The notes beneath the pieces were generated by a model. It was not told where the DNA came from, ran no database searches, and was given only the letters and a program-made list of their open reading frames with translations. Shown here in pieces: positions 6,272 to 11,583 of a stretch of DNA of 11,583 nt (positions are counted from its first letter, which is position 1; each line of letters starts with the position of its first letter). The translations under genes were made by a program, and so were the position numbers. The stretch covers positions 1-11,583 of the forward strand of contig JAULUH010000111.1 in assembly GCA_032111745.1 (NCBI GenBank), written 5' to 3'. This DNA is from JAULUH01 sp032111745. GTDB taxonomy: Bacteria; Chloroflexota; Anaerolineae; JAAEKA01.

Positions 6272-8737
6272 GTGGCGATGAGTGCGGTGGTCACGGAGAA
6301 TCAGAAGTGGTTGGGGCGGGTGGCGGTCCTGTTGGCGTTTGGCTATGTGACCGCGGTGTCGCTGGCGACCCAGGGGGCGGCGAGCCTGGGGCCGGCGCTG
6401 GGGGTGCCGGGCCTCGGCGCGAGCAGTGCGGCGGGCCTGACCGCGGCGCAGGGGCTGGCGTTGGGGATGCCTCTGGCGATCCTCGGACTGGCCTGGCCTA
6501 CGCCGCGCTACCGGGCGATCTTCCAGAGCTGGGCGGTGGCGGCAAGCTTTCTGCTGTTGCTGAGCCTGTCCAGACTGGCCCCGGCGACGCAGGGGCAGCT
6601 GGCGGCAGTCGTGCAGTTGGCCATGACCGTGGTCTTCATCGTAGGGATGTGGCTACTGGCGCGGGGGCCGGGGCGGGTGCTGCCGGCGGCCGAGCCGACC
6701 GGCCTGTTCCTGGCGTTGGCAATAGGGATGGCCTTCGCCATCCCATGGATCGCGCAGGGCGCGCTGGGCTCGCCGCTGGATGCGCTGCTGGCCCTGGCGC
6801 TGGGGCTGGCCTTTGGCGCGGCGGTGGCGCAGGTGCTGAGCCGGTTCTGGCTGCCCGTGCTGGAGGTCGATAGCCGGGGCCCGGCCCGGGATACCCTTAC
6901 CGGCGGCTTCGTGGCCGGCACGGCCCTGCTGATTATGGCAGGGGGGCTCGGCATCAACGGCCTGCAACTGGCGCTGATGCTGGCGCTGCCGTGCCTGGGC
7001 TTCGCGGCGATAGGCCTGGCCGGGCTGGGCCGGGCGCCGGCCTCGGCGGCCAACAGGCGGTCCATGGCCCTGCTGTTGGGAGTGGCCGCGGCGGCACCGC
7101 TGCTGTTTGTGGACAGCGACGGGATGGCGGTGCAGGTGTTGGACAGCATCCTCGGCGAGGCGTACGCGGCGGTGGGGGCCGCCACGGTGATCGGCTGGCT
7201 GGCCGGCCTGCTGATGGTGGGCAGGAGCCGGCAGCTGGCGGGGTTTCGCCCCAGTGCGGCCTGGCCGGCGCTGGCGGGAGCGCTGGCGGTGGGGGCAGTG
7301 GTGGTGTATGCGACGGGAGGCCAGACAGGCTTTCACGGGGACCGGCTGTTCGTGATCCTGAAGGAGCAGGCGGACGTGTCGGCGGCGGCGGAGATCGCGG
7401 ACTACGACGTGCGGCGGCAGACGGTGTACCAGCAGTTGACCGGGCACGCGGCGGCCAACCAGACGGGGCTGCGGCGGGCGCTGGACCGGCTGCGGCTCGG
7501 CTACACGCCCTACTACCTGGTGAATGGGCTGGAGGTGCGGGGTGGGTTGCCGGTGCGGCTGTGGCTGGCGACGCGGCCGGAGGTGGATCGGGTGCTGCCG
7601 AGCCCGCGGCTGCGGCCGGCTAACCGCCCGCCAGCGGAGGCGCGCGGGCAGGCAGCGCGGCCGGAGGCGCCGGCCTGGAACCTCACCTCGATCGGGGCCG
7701 ACCGGGCCTGGGAGGAGCTGGGGGTGCGGGGAGCCGGCATCGTGGTGGGGCAATCGGATTCGGGTGCCGAATGGCGGCACGACGAGCTGCGGGATGCCTA
7801 CCGGGGCGCGGGTGGGCAGCACGACGCCAACTGGCTTGACCCGTGGAACGGGACGGCGGCGCCGGTGGATGCCAACGGCCATGGCACGCACACGCTGGGC
7901 TCGGTGTTGGGCAACCGGACGGGGGTGGCGCCGGATGCGACCTGGTTTGGCTGTGCGAACCTCTATCGCAACCTGGGCAACCCGGCGCTGTACCTGGATT
8001 GCCTGCAGTTCATGCTGGCGCCCTACCCGCCAGGGGGGGACCCCCTGGCCGACGGCGATCCCTTGCGGTCGGCCCACGTGCTGAACAACTCCTGGGGCTG
8101 CCCGCAGGCGGTGGAGGGATGTGACCCGGCGTCTCTCCAGCCAGCGGTGGATGCGCTGCGGGCGGCGGGGCTGTTCGTGGTGGCCTCGGCGGGCAACGAG
8201 GGTCCGGCGTGCAGCACGCTGGAGGATCCGTTGGCGCTGTACGACAGCGCGTTTACGGTGGGCGCGATCGACGTGGCTGGCAACCTGGCCTTCTTCAGTA
8301 GCCGGGGTCCGGTGCTGGGGGACGGCAGCGGCCGCACCAAGCCGGACATCGTGGCGCCGGGGGTGGACGTGCTGTCGGCGTACCCGGGCAACAGCTACGA
8401 AGCCAGCAGCGGCACGTCGATGGCGGGCCCGCACGTGGCCGGGGTGGTGGCGCTGATGTGGTCGGCCAATCCCACGCTGATCGGGGATATCGAGGCCACA
8501 GAAGAGATCCTGACCCGCGCGGCCTGGCCGTTCACAGGGTCGGTGGAGGCCACGGTCTTCGGCCTGGCCCCGGAGCTCGAGGGCAGGCCGGAGGCGGCCG
8601 GGGAGCTGGCGGTGGTAGGACAGCCGGGGATCGTGTGTGGGCGTGGCCTCGAGGCCACGCCCAACGACTATGCTGGCTACGGGGTGCTCGACGCGTATGC
8701 GGCGGTGCAACTGGCGCTGGCGGCGGGAGAGCCATGA
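6272..8737 (+). CDS. Membrane-embedded S8 subtilase, bacillopeptidase F-like, with N-terminal polytopic domain
   Basis: 821 aa. Residues 13-349 contain about 11 hydrophobic spans (near 13-32, 52-74, 83-104, 109-130, 143-166, 169-193, 208-227, 231-254, 264-285, 296-318, 328-349). Residues 357-450 resemble the inhibitor-like pro-region of bacillopeptidase F (LFVILKEQADVSAAAEI...). The subtilase domain (about 465-815) has the full catalytic set: D496 in SDSG, H537 in NGHGTHT, oxyanion N642 in SAGNEG and S716 in SGTSMAGPHVAG. An odd number of spans with the N-terminus inside would place the protease outside the cell. GTG 6272 directly follows the ATPase stop and has GGGAG (6259-6263) eight bases upstream; ATG 6278 is less well spaced. 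No ordinary signal peptide is present because the membrane domain replaces it. The protease call is secure. The role of the membrane domain is unknown, and the span count was made by eye. Confidence 0.92.
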   Translation: MAMSAVVTENQKWLGRVAVLLAFGYVTAVSLATQGAASLGPALGVPGLGASSAAGLTAAQGLALGMPLAILGLAWPTPRYRAIFQSWAVAASFLLLLSLSRLAPATQGQLAAVVQLAMTVVFIVGMWLLARGPGRVLPAAEPTGLFLALAIGMAFAIPWIAQGALGSPLDALLALALGLAFGAAVAQVLSRFWLPVLEVDSRGPARDTLTGGFVAGTALLIMAGGLGINGLQLALMLALPCLGFAAIGLAGLGRAPASAANRRSMALLLGVAAAAPLLFVDSDGMAVQVLDSILGEAYAAVGAATVIGWLAGLLMVGRSRQLAGFRPSAAWPALAGALAVGAVVVYATGGQTGFHGDRLFVILKEQADVSAAAEIADYDVRRQTVYQQLTGHAAANQTGLRRALDRLRLGYTPYYLVNGLEVRGGLPVRLWLATRPEVDRVLPSPRLRPANRPPAEARGQAARPEAPAWNLTSIGADRAWEELGVRGAGIVVGQSDSGAEWRHDELRDAYRGAGGQHDANWLDPWNGTAAPVDANGHGTHTLGSVLGNRTGVAPDATWFGCANLYRNLGNPALYLDCLQFMLAPYPPGGDPLADGDPLRSAHVLNNSWGCPQAVEGCDPASLQPAVDALRAAGLFVVASAGNEGPACSTLEDPLALYDSAFTVGAIDVAGNLAFFSSRGPVLGDGSGRTKPDIVAPGVDVLSAYPGNSYEASSGTSMAGPHVAGVVALMWSANPTLIGDIEATEEILTRAAWPFTGSVEATVFGLAPELEGRPEAAGELAVVGQPGIVCGRGLEATPNDYAGYGVLDAYAAVQLALAAGEP
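8030..8048. other. GC-rich inverted repeat inside the subtilase gene
   Basis: CCAGGGGG and CCCCCTGG form perfect 8-bp arms around GGA. The left arm belongs to a run of seven Gs. It lies in the middle of the catalytic domain coding region (a Pro/Gly-rich loop, PPGGDPL), so it may be coding coincidence or a transcript hairpin. Confidence 0.4.
8638..8663. repeat. 26-bp perfect palindrome near the 3' end of the subtilase gene
   Basis: TGGGCGTGGCCTC is followed immediately by its exact reverse complement, with no loop, centred between 8650 and 8651. It encodes part of VCGRGLEATPND, about 75 bases before the stop codon. A perfect palindrome of this length is not expected by chance. As RNA it would form a strong hairpin within the operon, between the subtilase and lysyl endopeptidase messages. 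Confidence 0.85.
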
Positions 8738-8756
8738 GCGGGGCCAAGGGTAGACA

Positions 8757-8760
8757 GGAG
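8757..8760 (+). promoter_or_regulatory. Ribosome binding site of the lysyl-endopeptidase-like gene
   Basis: GGAG ends eight bases before ATG 8769 and fixes this start. An ATG at 8734, overlapping the subtilase stop, is in another frame and opens only a frame without family similarity. Confidence 0.65.
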
Positions 8761-8768
8761 CGGGGACG

Positions 8769-11375
8769 ATGAGCAGCAGGCGCCGGGCAGGCGGGTGGGT
8801 GATCGCCGGGGCGATCATCCTGTGGACGCTAGGCCAGAGTGCCGTGGTGGCCGCAGGGCCGGTGCCCCCGGCGGGCCGGGCGGCGGAGGCGCGGCCGTTG
8901 AGCGAGGTGAAGCAGATCGACCTGCCGCCGCTGGACAACCGGGCGTTGCTGGCGGAGGAGATGGGGCGGGCGGGGCCGGGCGTGGCCCCGCGCTTCGCCG
9001 TGGCGCGAGAGGTGACGGTGAGCCCGCGGCGGGATGGGACGTGGGAGACCCTGCCTGACGGCGGCAGGCTATGGCGGGTGCGGCTGCGCTCAGGCGGGGC
9101 ATTGTCGTTGAACCTGGGCTTTGCCCGCTATGGCATGCCGGATGGGGGGCAGTTGCTGATCACCACGCCGGACTATGGCACGGTGGTGGGCCCATTCACG
9201 GCGGCGGACAACGAGGTCCACGGCCAGCTATGGACGCCGGTGGTGCCGGGCGCGGAGGTGGTGGTGGAGGTGAGCCTGCCGGCGGCGGCGGTGCCGGAGT
9301 TGGAGCTGGAGCTCAGCTTTGTCAACCACGGTTACCTGGAGCCGGGCAAGGCGCTGGCGTCGGGGTCCTGCAACGTGGATGTAGCGTGCTCGGCGGCCGA
9401 CGGGCTGCCGCAGGTGGATCCGTGGCGCAGCGAGATACGCTCGGTGGCGCGGCTGGTAGTGGGGGGGATCTACTATTGCACAGGGTTCCTGGTCAACAAC
9501 ACGGCCCAGGACCGGCGTCCGCTGCTGATGACGGCCTACCACTGCAACCTGAATGCGGGCAATGCGGCGTCGCTGGTGGCGACCTGGGAGTACCAGAACT
9601 CCACGTGCCGGTCGCCGGGTAGCGAGGCCAGTGGAGAATCTGGCGATGGGAACCTGGACAGCTTCAACACGGGAGCGGTGTGGCGGGCAGGCTATGCGGC
9701 CTCGGACTTCACGCTGGTGGAGCTGGACGATCCGGTGGACCTGGTGGAGGGGGTGTTTTGGGCCGGGTGGGACGTCACGCCGGTGGATGCGAGCTCGGCG
9801 GTGACCATCCATCACCCGGGGGGGGAGGAGATGCGGATCAGCTTCGAGGACCAGCCGGTGGCCACCACGTCCTACCTGGGCACCTTGTCGCCGGGGGACG
9901 GTAGCCACCTCCGGGTGGCCGACTGGGACCTGGGCACGACGGAGCCGGGCTCCTCGGGCGCGCCGCTGTTCAACCAGGCCCGGCGGGTGGTGGGCCAGCT
10001 GCACGGCGGGTACGCGGCGTGCGGCAACAACCTATCGGACTGGTACGGCCGGCTGGCGGCCTCGTGGGCGGGTGGGGGCACGCGGGAGAGCCGGCTGCGA
10101 GACTGGCTGGATCCGGCGGGCACGGGAGCGCTGGTGCTGGATGGGCTGGCGGACACGGCGGCCTTTCGTATCGCGATGGCGCCGGGGGAGAGGGCGGTGT
10201 GTGCGCCGCAGGAGGCCCGGTACACGGTGGACGTGCAGCCGGAGCCGGGGTTCAGCGGCCAGGTCGACCTGAGCGCGCGGAATCTGCCGGCAGGGGCGAC
10301 GGCCGGGTTCAGCGCGAACCCGGTGGCACCGCCGGCGGCCAGCCAGCTGGCCATCGGCAATATGGCCGGCGTAGTGCCGGGAAGCTATGCCGTCCAGGTG
10401 GTGGGCCGGTCGGGGCCGGTGGAGCGGACGGCGGAGGCCAGGATGGAGGTGTTTGCGGGCCGGCCGGCGGCGCCCGGGCTGGTGGCGCCGGCGGACGGTG
10501 AGAGCGGGGTGGCGCTGCGGCCGGCGTTGTCGTGGCAGGCGGCGGCGGGGGCGGGAACGTACACGGTGCAGGTGGCGACGGATGTGGGCTTTGCCAACGT
10601 GGTGCGGGTGGTGGCGGGGGTGGGGGGCACCAGCACGACGCTGCAGGAGGATTTGAGCAGCAGCACCACCTATTTTTGGCGGGTATGGGCGGACAACGCG
10701 TGCGGCACGGGCAGCGCGGCGGCGGCGCGGCGGTTCACGACGATGGCAGTGCCGGGGCAGTGCGGGCCGGGGCTGGTGCCGGAGTTGAGCTACCGGGAGG
10801 ACTTTGAAGCGGGAGGGGCGGGGTGGACCCATGGCGGGGAGGGGGACAGCTGGGCGATCGTGGCTGAAGGCGGAGCGCGGGGGCGTGTGTACGATGCGGA
10901 CGCGCCCGGCTTTGTCACGGACCAGTGGCTGGCATCCCCGGCGCTGCAGGTGCCGGCGGACCGGTCGGACGTGACGCTGTCGTTTTGGAACAGCCAGAGC
11001 ATGGAGGCGCGGCAGGATGGCTGTTTCGATGGGGGGGTGCTGGAGCTGTCGCTGGACGATGGGCGAATCTGGCAGGAGGTGGGGAGCGGGCTGTTGTCGG
11101 ATCCGTACGATGGGGTGATATCGGCGAATTACGGCAACCCATTGGGGGGGCGGGAGGCGTGGTGCGGGGATCCGCAGGATTGGCTGAAGAGCGTGGTGGA
11201 TCTCAATGCGTATGCGGGGGAGGCGGTGCGGGTACGGTGGCGGGTGGGGACGGATAGCTCGGTGGGGCGGGCGGGGTGGAGCGTGGACGAGGTGGTGGTG
11301 CAGGGATGCCGGCCTTATGAACCGAACGGCGATTTGCCGTGGCGGAAGGTGTTTGGGTTGGTGTATCGGAGGTAG
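8769..11375 (+). CDS. Secreted lysyl-endopeptidase-like serine protease (S1 family) with Ig/FN3-like and C-terminal accessory domains
   Basis: 868 aa. Signal peptide: RRR, a hydrophobic core at 10-28, likely cleavage after A29. A pro-region extends to about 194. The protease domain (about 195-460) closely follows Achromobacter protease I: catalytic H258 (TAYHC), D313 (SDFTLVEL) and S396 (GSSGAPLF); six cysteines at 201, 207, 237, 259, 280 and 418 with nearly the same spacing; and D424 in SDWYGR at the position of the lysine-selecting aspartate. Lysine at 194, just before ALASGSC, fits self-activation after Lys. Then follow an Ig-like domain (about 464-562), an FN3-like domain (about 567-661) and a C-terminal sandwich-like domain (about 668-848; YREDFEAGGAGW...GWSVDEVVVQGC) of the kind found in secreted peptidases. 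Specificity for Lys-X bonds is inferred. Last gene of the unit; no terminator is visible after it. Confidence 0.92.
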   Translation: MSSRRRAGGWVIAGAIILWTLGQSAVVAAGPVPPAGRAAEARPLSEVKQIDLPPLDNRALLAEEMGRAGPGVAPRFAVAREVTVSPRRDGTWETLPDGGRLWRVRLRSGGALSLNLGFARYGMPDGGQLLITTPDYGTVVGPFTAADNEVHGQLWTPVVPGAEVVVEVSLPAAAVPELELELSFVNHGYLEPGKALASGSCNVDVACSAADGLPQVDPWRSEIRSVARLVVGGIYYCTGFLVNNTAQDRRPLLMTAYHCNLNAGNAASLVATWEYQNSTCRSPGSEASGESGDGNLDSFNTGAVWRAGYAASDFTLVELDDPVDLVEGVFWAGWDVTPVDASSAVTIHHPGGEEMRISFEDQPVATTSYLGTLSPGDGSHLRVADWDLGTTEPGSSGAPLFNQARRVVGQLHGGYAACGNNLSDWYGRLAASWAGGGTRESRLRDWLDPAGTGALVLDGLADTAAFRIAMAPGERAVCAPQEARYTVDVQPEPGFSGQVDLSARNLPAGATAGFSANPVAPPAASQLAIGNMAGVVPGSYAVQVVGRSGPVERTAEARMEVFAGRPAAPGLVAPADGESGVALRPALSWQAAAGAGTYTVQVATDVGFANVVRVVAGVGGTSTTLQEDLSSSTTYFWRVWADNACGTGSAAAARRFTTMAVPGQCGPGLVPELSYREDFEAGGAGWTHGGEGDSWAIVAEGGARGRVYDADAPGFVTDQWLASPALQVPADRSDVTLSFWNSQSMEARQDGCFDGGVLELSLDDGRIWQEVGSGLLSDPYDGVISANYGNPLGGREAWCGDPQDWLKSVVDLNAYAGEAVRVRWRVGTDSSVGRAGWSVDEVVVQGCRPYEPNGDLPWRKVFGLVYRR

Positions 11376-11461
11376 GGGGAGAGAGGGTGGGTGGCGGAGT
11401 TGTGGAGCAGCGAAGCATATGGCGCGGAAGTGCGAAGGCCCACGAGAAGCGCGGACGCCGG

Positions 11462-11583
11462 AGCGGAACACGGACGAATACGGACGAACACGGACTCCGG
11501 AGCTTACCGCAGAGGCGCGGAGGACGCAGAGGGGAGAGAGGATCGGAGGAGCCGGAGCGGAACACGGAGCGGAACACGGACGG
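11462..11583. repeat. Second, diverged copy of the 1209-1510 repeat family
   Basis: cggaacacggacgaatacgg, acggactccggag and accgcagaggcgcggaggac follow in the same order as cggaacacgg, acggactccggag and accgcaaaggcgcagaggac at 1210-1264. The self-complementary CTCCGGAG (11495-11502) is kept. A roughly 10-bp subrepeat (cgaatacgga, cgaacacgga) and the motif gagcggaacacgga (11461 and again near 11555) are also visible. The copy runs to the window edge. Like the first copy, it lies just 3' of a protein gene. Confidence 0.85.

Noticed and set aside
4894..6873. 659-aa plus-strand frame rich in Gly/Ala/Arg
   Set aside because: Shadow frame of the ATPase and subtilase genes. It has no recognisable motif, and it spans the junction between two well-supported genes.
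11376..11461. Rho-independent terminator after the lysyl endopeptidase gene
   Set aside because: I found no GC-rich stem followed by a T-tract here. The nearest inverted repeat (CCGGAG at 11458, CTCCGG at 11495) has a loop of about 31 bases and belongs to the repeat element.

Overview
The window is very GC-rich bacterial DNA and looks chromosomal. The gene families present (a CtpE-like P-type ATPase, large secreted multidomain proteases, a cytoplasmic thermophile/actinomycete-like asparaginase), together with intergenic 'accgcagaggcgcagagg'-type repeats, suggest a Chloroflexota (Anaerolineae/Caldilineae-like) organism. This is an inference from family resemblance; there is no rRNA or marker gene to prove it. 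The + strand is G-rich throughout, even across the minus-strand genes, which suggests that + is the leading replication strand here.

Layout. (1) 1-164: the 3' end of a + strand gene, probably a DinB/YfiT-like protein, followed 54 bp later by a cytoplasmic L-asparaginase (219-1205). (2) 1206-1549: a non-coding gap between convergent genes, filled with 69-bp tandem repeats carrying GC-rich hairpins. (3) 1550-3213, minus strand: a two-gene unit driven by a near-consensus sigma70 promoter (TTGACA-17-TAGAAT). It encodes a 68-aa unknown protein and then a polytopic MOP/MATE-superfamily transporter, possibly of the ANKH type, whose true N-terminus probably lies upstream of its first ATG. (4) 3214-3784: a divergent intergenic region with two promoter candidates back to back and a degenerate 35-36-bp repeat array between them. 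(5) 3785-11375, + strand: a tightly packed three-gene unit with a CtpE-like calcium-type P-type ATPase, a subtilase (bacillopeptidase F-like) fused behind an N-terminal domain with about 11 membrane spans, and a secreted lysyl-endopeptidase-like serine protease with Ig/FN3-like and C-terminal beta-sandwich-like domains. (6) 11376-11583: a second copy of the repeat family seen at 1209-1510.

How the genes may work together. The ATPase stop codon directly abuts the subtilase start, and the lysyl endopeptidase follows after 31 bp with its own ribosome binding site, so the three are probably co-transcribed. Subtilases commonly bind structural calcium, so a calcium-type pump made together with one membrane-anchored and one secreted protease could form a cell-surface proteolysis module. 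Possible roles are peptide nutrition, envelope processing, or a cascade in which one protease activates the other. This module, and the polytopic-membrane/subtilase fusion in particular, is the most unusual content of the window. The functional link is inference; the gene order, spacing and motifs are read directly from the sequence.
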